Positions 1-4,755 are shown, numbered from the stretch's first letter. The stretch: DNA of 5,702 nt from Candidatus Woesearchaeota archaeon (GCA_030590605.1 JAUUYB010000079.1:1-5702); one strand, 5' to 3'. Notes: a model not told the origin generated them from the letters alone. Translations and numbers: made by a program.

Positions 1-761
1 ACATCATCACAGGCAACGTCGTATACGAGAAAGTCAGTTCAGAACCGACTGCAGAATATGCTAAAACCTCAAGTGGGGGTAGCGGTGGATCTACAGGAAC
101 ACCAGAGATTGCTTATACGCCTCATCCGTCTATAAGGAAATATCATTTCACAGTATCTGCGACTGACAGACAGGACAGGACAGTCCGGGACACTGCTTCA
201 GCATATCTCATCATCGAACCGAAAGTGACTCCTCCGCCTATGCCAGAGGACAAGCTTACAATAAAGCTCTACAAAGGTTGGAACCTTGTGAGCCTGCCAG
301 GAAAACTGGTAAGGTTCGAGCGCTTTGACTCGACACAGAGACTTATCGGATATGTCTGGCTGAAGGACGAACAGAGATTCGTCAGCCTGAACGAGGCAGA
401 GAAAATACTCGGCAAAGGTCTTCGGGAGTACCTTATGAAGAATGCATTCTGGGTATATTCCAAGAAAGACTCAAGTCTGCGTGTAGTAGTCGACCACTCG
501 GTCAGCGCTTCAGATATCGATATCGTAGAGGGATGGAACATGGTTCCGATCACTGAAGACATGCTCGGAGGATACCTCACTGACCTGATGGGAGATTGTG
601 ATGTAGCCAGCATGCATATCTGGAATGCTAAAGACCAATCCTGGAAAAGCATATCAACAGATTATTCATTTACGCAGTTAGGATATGGTTTCGTGATGAA
701 GACCTTATCTGCTTGTAGATTATATGGGCCGGAGCTCACTCCTCCTCCGATGCCCGAATAA
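1..761 (+). CDS. Surface/extracellular protein, C-terminal part (5' truncated), with two GWN-type repeats
   Basis: The reading frame is open from the window edge (first full codon at position 3) to TAA at 759-761, giving 252 visible residues; the true start lies upstream. In order it shows a Gly/Ser-rich stretch (about residues 30-38), a beta-sandwich-like segment resembling the end of an Ig/PKD-type extracellular domain (FTVSATD...DTASAYLIIE), a proline linker TPPPMPE, then two related segments. Segment one begins KGWNLVSLP and continues through YVWLKDEQRF to AFWVYSKK. Segment two begins EGWNMVPI and continues through HIWNAKDQSW to GYGFVMKT. The GWN motifs lie 85 residues apart. The protein ends with a second copy of TPPPMPE directly before the stop. 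Such GWNLV...W...G(Y/F)WV repeats are known from archaeal and bacterial surface proteins; a cell-surface role is inferred. The signal peptide, if any, is outside the window. A GTG at 225 is in frame but is not the start, because coding similarity continues upstream of it. Confidence 0.8.
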   Translation, partial: IITGNVVYEKVSSEPTAEYAKTSSGGSGGSTGTPEIAYTPHPSIRKYHFTVSATDRQDRTVRDTASAYLIIEPKVTPPPMPEDKLTIKLYKGWNLVSLPGKLVRFERFDSTQRLIGYVWLKDEQRFVSLNEAEKILGKGLREYLMKNAFWVYSKKDSSLRVVVDHSVSASDIDIVEGWNMVPITEDMLGGYLTDLMGDCDVASMHIWNAKDQSWKSISTDYSFTQLGYGFVMKTLSACRLYGPELTPPPMPE

Positions 762-768
762 GAGGTGA
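762..768 (+). promoter_or_regulatory. Shine-Dalgarno site for the lipoprotein-like gene
   Basis: GAGGTGA lies directly after the TAA of the surface-protein gene and 3 nt before the ATG at 772. It matches the archaeal anti-SD (CACCT) well and fixes the start of the small gene. It also indicates translation from a shared mRNA with the upstream gene. Confidence 0.75.
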
Positions 769-771
769 AAA

Positions 772-957
772 ATGAGAACATACACTGCTATATTGGCTAT
801 CGTTCTGCTGGTGACGATCATAGGATGTATGCCAGCAGATCAGCCCCCTGATAACCCTGTACCTACACCAAATCCTATAGACCCAGATGAGACTGGTATA
901 GAAGACGTTTTTGAGGATCCAGGAGATATCGAGCCGCCGGTCATCCCATCATCGTGA
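772..957 (+). CDS. Small lipoprotein-like, acidic proline-rich protein (61 aa)
   Basis: The 61-residue product begins with a short basic N-terminus and a hydrophobic segment (about residues 5-17), followed by IIGC, which fits a lipobox with Cys19 as the lipidated residue. The remaining 42 residues are rich in Pro, Asp and Glu and contain no Lys or Arg, so the mature part would be an anionic, probably unstructured surface tail. The gene starts 10 nt after the surface-protein gene and has its own SD, so the two are probably cotranscribed and may act together at the envelope. Its last 17 nt overlap the convergent pth2 gene. I do not recognise a named family. Lipobox-type sorting is established in many archaea, but lipidation here is inferred from the motif alone. 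Confidence 0.7.
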   Translation: MRTYTAILAIVLLVTIIGCMPADQPPDNPVPTPNPIDPDETGIEDVFEDPGDIEPPVIPSS

Positions 958-1288
958 GGGTGCCGGTTATCTCATCTATCTTGTCCTCATCATCAGGACC
1001 TATCGCTATACAGGTCATTGTCCCAGGTAGGACTATGGTCCTGCCTGCATCAGTGATCATCGCAGCAGTCAGACCTTTATCTTTAGCGTCCTGAAAATAT
1101 CGTATGAGCTCCTTATCATCTTTGACCTTCAGCACTACCTTCTTCATACCTGCTTTCCGCCAATTCGTGACTAGATGTTCGTCTGAACGTAGGACAGCTT
1201 CGACTGCTGCATGTGCGGCTTGAGCGCTCATCTTGCCTTTAGGCAGCTTCAGGTCGGTCCGGACGACGATGACTTGCTTGAGTTCCAT
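941..1288 (-). CDS. pth2: Peptidyl-tRNA hydrolase, Pth2 type
   Basis: This cytosolic enzyme cleaves the ester bond between peptide and tRNA in prematurely released peptidyl-tRNA, recycling tRNA. The Pth2 signature runs through the whole protein: KQVIVVRTDLKLPKGK at the N-terminus, the AAQAAHAAV-like helix (here SAQAAHAAVEAVL), KKVVLKV, then ITDAGRT, LPGTMTCIAIGP and a C-terminal IDEITGTL. At 115 residues it is a normal length for this archaeal/eukaryal family, which is unrelated to bacterial Pth. An ATG four codons upstream (1300) is in frame. I prefer ATG at 1288-1286 because a TATA box (1310-1317) is centred about 26 nt upstream of it, which predicts a leaderless mRNA starting at that codon, and no SD is present for either start. 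The gene is divergent from the 1381 gene and overlaps the lipoprotein-like gene tail to tail by 17 nt. Confidence 0.95.
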   Translation of the reverse strand: MELKQVIVVRTDLKLPKGKMSAQAAHAAVEAVLRSDEHLVTNWRKAGMKKVVLKVKDDKELIRYFQDAKDKGLTAAMITDAGRTIVLPGTMTCIAIGPDDEDKIDEITGTLTMMG

Positions 1289-1302
1289 GTACCTGTTCAT
1301 TT

Positions 1303-1320
1303 AACTTATCTTTATAAGTT
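1303..1320 (-). promoter_or_regulatory. pth2 promoter: TATA box inside an 18-nt dyad
   Basis: On the minus strand TTATAAAG (1317 to 1310) is centred about 26 nt upstream of the ATG at 1288, the normal archaeal TATA-to-start spacing. The box sits in a perfect inverted repeat, AACTTAT-CTTT-ATAAGTT (7-bp arms). The dyad could be a repressor site masking TBP binding, or simply a by-product of AT-rich sequence. Confidence 0.6.
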
Positions 1321-1346
1321 TTCGTATCTATGGAGTCAACAACAAA

Positions 1347-1355
1347 CTATAAAAA
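1347..1355 (+). promoter_or_regulatory. TATA box for the winged-helix-like gene
   Basis: CTATAAAAA ends 25 nt before the ATG at 1381, so transcription should begin at or within a few bases of that ATG. There is no SD upstream of the ATG. This supports a leaderless transcript and argues against the longer in-frame start at 1330, which would lie upstream of the promoter. Confidence 0.65.
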
Positions 1356-1380
1356 GGGATTTTTCTTAAAAGTTGTAATC

Positions 1381-1824
1381 ATGAAAGTCCATAAGGATAC
1401 TCCTCTTGCCGAACTCACGCTCAGGAAATATGAGAGACCATATGACATGAAGAAACGGGATCTCTTGAAGAGATTGATGCTTTCTATCGGTCTCCTGCAG
1501 CCTGGTGATTCAAGGGATGTCATAGTTGACGTATTCCAGGTCATATTTGAGGGCAAAGGGCTGACAGCGACTGAGGTTGAGAAGAAAGTGGCAGAGAACA
1601 GGGAGAAGCACGGACTTCAGCTCATAGGGATCACTCCTTCAAACGTCAGGCGTCAAATCCGCAGGCTTAAAGACATTTTCCTGATCGAGAAGTTCCAGAA
1701 CGTCTATCGTCTGACAGAGAACATGAGCCTTCAGGAGATATTTGAGGAGAAGATAGAACGGTTCTATCTGAAATCGATTGTCGCAAGAGTGAAAGAGTAT
1801 GTCGCAGCAGTAGATAAGAAGTGA
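1381..1824 (+). CDS. Conserved-looking archaeal protein with winged-helix-like C-terminal half, function unknown
   Basis: The 147-residue product opens with MKVHKDTPLAELTLRKYE, continues through an alpha-helical segment (KRDLLKRLMLSIGLLQPGDSRDVIVDVFQVIF, residues about 27-58), and then a predicted winged-helix unit (about 61-112: TATEVEKKVAENREKHG, SNVRRQIRRLKDIFLIEK, then the short wing-like NVYRLTE). It ends with a charged helix (about 116-147). The SNVRRQIRRLKD helix, rich in Arg, is the best candidate for nucleic-acid contact. I recall similar uncharacterised proteins in DPANN-like archaea but cannot name a family. The start is placed at 1381 because a TATA box lies about 30 nt upstream; an in-frame ATG at 1330 would begin upstream of that box. 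It may be a transcription regulator or part of the transcription/translation machinery; both are inference. Confidence 0.85.
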   Translation: MKVHKDTPLAELTLRKYERPYDMKKRDLLKRLMLSIGLLQPGDSRDVIVDVFQVIFEGKGLTATEVEKKVAENREKHGLQLIGITPSNVRRQIRRLKDIFLIEKFQNVYRLTENMSLQEIFEEKIERFYLKSIVARVKEYVAAVDKK

Positions 1825-1850
1825 CTATTAATTCTATAGATTTAGCGTAA

Positions 1851-1926
1851 GCACCCCCATCACTGACGCAGGTCGGCCGTAGGGCGTGCGAAGCATGACC
1901 GTCTGCCGTCATTGGTGAGGGGGTGC
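1851..1926. repeat. Structured hairpin element, copy 1 (candidate ncRNA or palindromic repeat)
   Basis: This GC-rich island in AT-rich intergenic DNA folds end to end. GCACCCCC (1851-1858) pairs with GGGGGTGC (1919-1926); TCAC (1860-1863) with GTGA (1915-1918); TGACG (1864-1868) with CGTCA (1907-1911); then CAGG-CGG with CCGTCTG (1869-1876 against 1899-1905). It is closed by CGTGC-GAA-GCATG (1885-1897). The inner part, 1880-1903, recurs in the element at 3473-3621 with 19 of 24 bases identical. The element starts 26 nt after the stop of the plus-strand gene before it. Transcription and strand cannot be settled from sequence. It could be an independent small RNA, a 3'-UTR structure, or a mobile palindrome. 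Confidence 0.6.
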
Positions 1927-1965
1927 AGGAGCGTACATTTAAAAAAAATTAACATCTATCCAAAC

Positions 1966-1973
1966 TTTTATTA
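1966..1973 (+). promoter_or_regulatory. TATA-like box for the methyltransferase-kinase/ogt operon
   Basis: TTTTATTAA-like sequence is centred about 27 nt before the ATG at 1997, consistent with a leaderless start. No SD precedes the ATG. It lies about 40 nt downstream of the hairpin element, separated from it by an A8 run (1941-1948). Confidence 0.5.
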
Positions 1974-1996
1974 AACAATACACCTCAAAACAATCC

Positions 1997-3181
1997 ATGG
2001 CTGTCTACGAACCTTCTGACGATTCATTCATGCTCGCAAGAACTGTAAAGAAGTTCGCTAGAGGCAAAGTCCTTGATATGGGGACAGGTTCAGGTATACA
2101 GGCAGAGACAGCTGCACTGTCTAAGGATGTAACGAGTGTCCTTGGCGTAGATATCGACAGGGAAGCGATTGAATCCTGCCGGAAGAATATTCCGAACGGC
2201 ATCGTCAGCTTCATGAAAAGCAACCTTTTTTCTGAGGTCAAAGAGAAATTTGACACTATCATATTCAACCCTCCCTATCTGCCTAAGGGACACGACGGGA
2301 TCGAGGATCTGGCGCTGATCGGAGGGAAGAGAGGTTGGGAGACCATAGACAGCTTCATAAGGACTGCTGGCAACTATCTTAACACCAATGGCAAGATTCT
2401 CTTATTATTCTCTTCACATACAGATAAGGAAAGAGTGGATCAGATCATAATCGAGAACATGTTCGAGGCCGAGGAGATCGCGAGGAAACGTTTCTTCTAC
2501 GAGGAGCTTTTTGTATATATCATCCACAGGAACGAAGTCATGAACGATCTTGAAAAACTGGGCATCACAGATATTTCGAGATTCTCTAGAGGAAAACGGG
2601 GTCTGATCTTCACAGGCATGAAAAAGAAGCAGAAAGTGGCTATAAAAGTAAAGAATCCTGTTAGCAAGGCTATCGGAAGGATAGAGATCGAAGGCAGATG
2701 GCTCAAGGCTGCAAATAAGAACAATATCGGACCTATCCTTCTCCACGCATCTCCGGATTTCGTCGTATATAAGTTCATAGAAGGCATGATGATCGAAGAT
2801 TTCATACTGTCTAAGCACAAGAAGGATATCAAGATGGTCTTGAAACGGATGCTAGAGCAGATGAGGGCTCTCGACCTGATGAGAGTGGATAAGGAAGAGA
2901 TGCACCATCCTTTCAAGCATATAATCGTCAAGAAAGGGAACCTGCCTGTACTGATAGATTTCGAGCGCTGTCATGTCTCTCTGAAGCCAAAGAATGTCAC
3001 ACAGTTCTGTCAATACCTGACAAACTCTTACATATCGAATCTCCTGGCAGAGGAAGGCATAATGATAGACCGCGAGCGCCTCCAATCAAATGCAAGGACC
3101 TACAAAGGAGAACAATCAGACGAGAATTTCCAGGTGATATTGGATGAGATCGACAACACCGTTCCAAAAAAAAGTGTATGA
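1997..3181 (+). CDS. HemK2-type protein methyltransferase fused to a RIO/Bud32-like (COG2112-type) kinase
   Basis: The 394-residue product has two domains. Residues 1-178 match the archaeal/eukaryal HemK2 (Mtq2/N6AMT1) family: VYEPSDDSF at the N-terminus, SAM-binding DMGTGSG (27-33), VDID (51-54), catalytic NPPY (91-94) and GGKRGWETIDSF (109-120). Family members methylate the glutamine of the GGQ motif in class I release factors. Residues about 183-345 resemble the archaeal predicted Ser/Thr kinases of COG2112: a Gly-rich SRGKRGLIFTG (197-207), VAIK with likely ATP-contacting Lys217, IGP (244-246), YKFIEG (258-263), EEMHHPFKHIIV (300-311) and the metal-binding-type IDFERC (320-325). The usual HxD catalytic Asp is not evident; the KEEM-containing loop may replace it. 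The last 50 residues are charged and helical. The 1997 ATG fits a leaderless start. The 3' end overlaps ogt by 38 nt. The fusion suggests kinase and methyltransferase share a target, perhaps the release factor; that is inference. Confidence 0.9.
   Translation: MAVYEPSDDSFMLARTVKKFARGKVLDMGTGSGIQAETAALSKDVTSVLGVDIDREAIESCRKNIPNGIVSFMKSNLFSEVKEKFDTIIFNPPYLPKGHDGIEDLALIGGKRGWETIDSFIRTAGNYLNTNGKILLLFSSHTDKERVDQIIIENMFEAEEIARKRFFYEELFVYIIHRNEVMNDLEKLGITDISRFSRGKRGLIFTGMKKKQKVAIKVKNPVSKAIGRIEIEGRWLKAANKNNIGPILLHASPDFVVYKFIEGMMIEDFILSKHKKDIKMVLKRMLEQMRALDLMRVDKEEMHHPFKHIIVKKGNLPVLIDFERCHVSLKPKNVTQFCQYLTNSYISNLLAEEGIMIDRERLQSNARTYKGEQSDENFQVILDEIDNTVPKKSV
3132..3137 (+). promoter_or_regulatory. Shine-Dalgarno site for ogt, inside the upstream coding region
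   Basis: AGGTGA lies 6 nt before ATG 3144, within the end of the methyltransferase-kinase gene. It decides the ogt start and indicates translation from a shared transcript. Confidence 0.8.
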
Positions 3182-3449
3182 CGCATGCAGTAAGGTCCCT
3201 AAAGGCAAAGTGACCTCCTATCGCGACCTGGCTCACGCAATCCACACGAAAGCTTACAGAGCAGTAGGGATGGCGCTGAACAAGAACCCTTTCTCGCCCA
3301 GAGTCCCATGCCACAGAGTCATAAACGCTGACGGCAGGCTCGGCGGTTTCGCGAGTGGCCTGAAAAACAAGATCAAGCTATTGAAGAAGGAAGGGATAAT
3401 CATAACAGATAACAAAATCGAACAACTATTCTTCCACAAATTCAAGTAA
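3144..3449 (+). CDS. ogt: O6-alkylguanine-DNA alkyltransferase, core domain only (Ogt/MGMT-like)
   Basis: This 101-residue protein is the DNA-binding and alkyl-acceptor domain of the Ogt/MGMT family, which transfers alkyl groups from O6-alkylguanine to its own cysteine in a suicide reaction. Visible are TPFQKKVYDACSKVPKGKVTSY (5-26), the helix with the arginine finger YRAVGMALNKNP (Arg39), the active-site PCHRV (55-59, Cys56) and GRLGGFASGL (64-73). The N-terminal domain of full-length enzymes (about 165-175 residues in archaea) is absent. The size recalls the alkyltransferase-like (ATL) proteins, but those replace the cysteine, whereas here Cys56 is kept, so catalysis is plausible. TPFQ must be read in this frame, so the 38-nt overlap with the upstream gene is truly coding in two frames. 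AGGTGA six bases before the ATG supports the start. Confidence 0.93.
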   Translation: MRSTTPFQKKVYDACSKVPKGKVTSYRDLAHAIHTKAYRAVGMALNKNPFSPRVPCHRVINADGRLGGFASGLKNKIKLLKKEGIIITDNKIEQLFFHKFK

Positions 3450-3472
3450 CATCAATCTCCCATCACTATGAA

Positions 3473-3621
3473 GGCAACAACATTGGCGAGGCGAGGCAGG
3501 GGGATGCCAAGAAAACCCTTTGGTTTTCTGGCACAAATGAGCTATGCTCATTTTGTGCCCCCTCCGGGGTGCTGAGTAGGACACGCGTAGCATGGCCGTC
3601 GAGCCCTGTGTTGTTGTTGCC
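3473..3621. repeat. Structured multi-hairpin element, copy 2 (candidate ncRNA or palindromic repeat)
   Basis: An outer stem GGCAACAACA (3473-3482) pairs perfectly with TGTTGTTGCC (3612-3621), with CAGGG/CCCTG (3497-3501 with 3604-3608) as a possible inner continuation. Inside are three hairpins: GCC-AGAAAACC closing a CTTT loop (3506-3532), GGCACAAATGAGC-TAT-GCTCATTTTGTGCC (3530-3559, one bulge), and the core hairpin at 3579-3597 shared with the element at 1851-1926. The first two hairpins compete for GGC at 3530-3532. CATTGGCGAGG (3481-3491) also resembles CATTGGTGAGG (1910-1920) in copy 1, though in a different order relative to the core. It lies 23 nt after the ogt stop, between convergent ogt and tfb. 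No protein is supported here. Confidence 0.6.
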
Positions 3622-3652
3622 GGAATAAACGAGAAAACAAATAGAGAATTAC

Positions 3653-3673
3653 AAAAATAAATATTAGAAAAAA
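3653..3673 (-). terminator. U-rich terminator of tfb
   Basis: Read on the minus strand, the region just after the tfb stop has T6 (3673-3668) and T5 (3657-3653) in AT-rich DNA without a needed hairpin, the usual form of archaeal intrinsic termination. It lies 21-41 nt past the stop codon. Confidence 0.55.
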
Positions 3674-3693
3674 GAATCAAACAATCAAAGAAC

Positions 3694-4614
3694 CTATTTC
3701 TTCTTCTTGATCTTCTTTATGTCCTTGTCAAGATTAAGCTCTTCAAGAAGCTCTTTATACCGATTCCTGATAGTGACTTCAGTGACACCTGCGACATCTG
3801 CGACTTCTCTCTGCGTCCTTTTCTCGCCATGAAGAAGCGCGGATACATAGAGTGCAGCTGCTGCGATCCCAGTAGGACCTCGACCAGATGTGAGTTCTGC
3901 TTTCTGCGCTTTCTCTAGGATCTCGACTGATTTCGACTGTGTCTCTGCAGACAGGGTCAGTGAAGATGCGAATCGTGCTATATAATCACTCGGATTTGAA
4001 GGCAATATCGTGATACCAAGCTCTCTTGTTACGAATCTATATGTCCTTCCGATCTCTTTCTTCTCGATTCCTGACGCTTCTGATAGCTCATCCAGGGTAC
4101 GCGGAACTTCGTGTCTCCTGCAGGCTGCGTATAGCGCTCCTGCGACGACTGATTCCATGCTTCGTCCTCTGACAAGTCCACGCTGGACTGCCAGGGTATA
4201 GATACGGGCTGCTTCTTCTTCGACTGATTTAGGTAATTTCAGGAATGAGGATGCTCTTTTGAGTTCAGCGAGTGCAAGTTTAAGGTTTCTTTCGATTGCT
4301 GTAGAGATCCTATACTGCCATTTCCTGAGCCTGAAGAATTTGTTCCTGTCTCTGACGTCCATCCCATATAGGTCGGATTTCTGTCCTACTTCTGTACCTA
4401 GCCCCTGATCATATTGGGTATAGGTCATAGGTGCGCCTGTACGCCTGCGCTTCTCTGCGCCGTCAGAATCGAATTCTCGCCATTCCTGCCCGAAATCGAC
4501 CATCCTGTCCTCTATTACGAGTCCACAGTCTTTGCAGATGATCTCGCCTTTCTCTTTGTTGAGGAATAGATTGATTCCGCCGCATTCAGGGCATTTTTTT
4601 ACGAATTGTGCCAT
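3694..4614 (-). CDS. tfb: Transcription initiation factor B (TFB, TFIIB homologue)
   Basis: TFB binds the TBP-TATA complex, contacts the BRE and recruits RNA polymerase with its N-terminal ribbon and reader. The 306-residue protein has all expected parts: a zinc ribbon with Cys8/Cys11 and Cys27/Cys30, the B-reader/linker region (FGQEWREFD at 41-49, RRRTGAP at 56-62, QGLGTEVG at 70-77), cyclin repeat one (about 108-200) and cyclin repeat two (about 203-295). The second repeat carries the BRE-recognition helix-turn-helix TQREVADVAGVTEVTIRNRY (267-286). The length is normal for an archaeal TFB, and no key cysteine is missing. The tail is unusually lysine-rich (KDIKKIKKKK). ATG 4614 is supported by AAGGTGA at a 6-nt spacing. 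It is monocistronic in this window, facing ogt and downstream of the chemoreceptor gene. Whether the genome has other TFB copies cannot be told. Confidence 0.98.
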   Translation of the reverse strand: MAQFVKKCPECGGINLFLNKEKGEIICKDCGLVIEDRMVDFGQEWREFDSDGAEKRRRTGAPMTYTQYDQGLGTEVGQKSDLYGMDVRDRNKFFRLRKWQYRISTAIERNLKLALAELKRASSFLKLPKSVEEEAARIYTLAVQRGLVRGRSMESVVAGALYAACRRHEVPRTLDELSEASGIEKKEIGRTYRFVTRELGITILPSNPSDYIARFASSLTLSAETQSKSVEILEKAQKAELTSGRGPTGIAAAALYVSALLHGEKRTQREVADVAGVTEVTIRNRYKELLEELNLDKDIKKIKKKK

Positions 4615-4620
4615 ATTGAA

Positions 4621-4627
4621 TCACCTT
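4621..4627 (-). promoter_or_regulatory. Shine-Dalgarno site for tfb
   Basis: On the minus strand AAGGTGA(T) lies 6 nt before the ATG. It shows that tfb has a true 5' leader, unlike the leaderless-looking genes at 1288, 1381 and 1997. Confidence 0.8.
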
Positions 4628-4674
4628 GGTATAGGGCTATCTTATGCATATTATTCAATGCATTTCACCCCCAT

Positions 4675-4705
4675 GTGATATGAACCATTCATCACTGTAG
4701 TGATG
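4675..4705 (-). promoter_or_regulatory. Overlapping dyads in the tfb leader (operator or RNA-hairpin candidate)
   Basis: CATCACT-GT-AGTGATG (4690-4705) is a perfect 7-bp-arm inverted repeat. Its left half also pairs with an upstream-coordinate site: GTGA-TGAA (4675-4684, two-base bulge) with TTCA-TCAC (4688-4695), giving an alternative hairpin. The two are mutually exclusive because they share TCAC. The position, just downstream of the TATA candidates on the minus strand, suits either a DNA operator or a leader RNA structure. Confidence 0.4.
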
Positions 4706-4740
4706 TATAGTATATATTTATAAAGAAAATGCAGAACTAT

Positions 4741-4755
4741 TATATAAATGTTTCT
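4741..4755 (-). promoter_or_regulatory. tfb promoter: BRE and TATA box
   Basis: On the minus strand, purine-rich AGAAACA (4755-4749) directly precedes TTTATATA (4748-4741), a near-ideal archaeal BRE/TATA pair. It predicts a transcription start near 4718 and a leader of about 100 nt. A second TATA-like TTTATAAA at 4717-4724 lacks a purine-rich BRE and is the weaker alternative, with a start near 4694. Confidence 0.6.

Noticed and set aside
1330..1380. 17-codon N-terminal extension of the winged-helix-like gene
   Set aside because: The extension contains the TATA box at 1347-1355, so it would lie largely upstream of the predicted transcription start; the motif-rich protein begins at MKVHKD.
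1667..1912. 81-aa minus-strand ORF across the first hairpin element
   Set aside because: It is antisense to the end of the winged-helix-like gene and continues into the hairpin; no protein features are visible.
1851..1926. tRNA gene or CRISPR repeat
   Set aside because: The hairpin has no cloverleaf arms, no T-loop (GTTCRA) and no CCA-adjacent acceptor; only two diverged, widely separated copies exist, so there is no repeat-spacer array.
1845..1935. Target-site duplication GCGTA flanking the first hairpin element
   Set aside because: GCGTA occurs at 1845-1849 and 1931-1935, but at unequal distances from the stem ends and only 5 nt long; this is not enough to claim transposition.
3473..3621. 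Integron attC recombination site
   Set aside because: The palindromic GGCAAC...GTTGCC ends recall attC, but the required GTTRRRY and RYYYAAC core sites are not present, and no integrase is in the window.
3426..3680. 84-aa minus-strand ORF across the second structured element
   Set aside because: It overlaps the end of ogt and covers the inverted repeats; the residues are explained by the hairpins, and there is no recognisable domain or SD.
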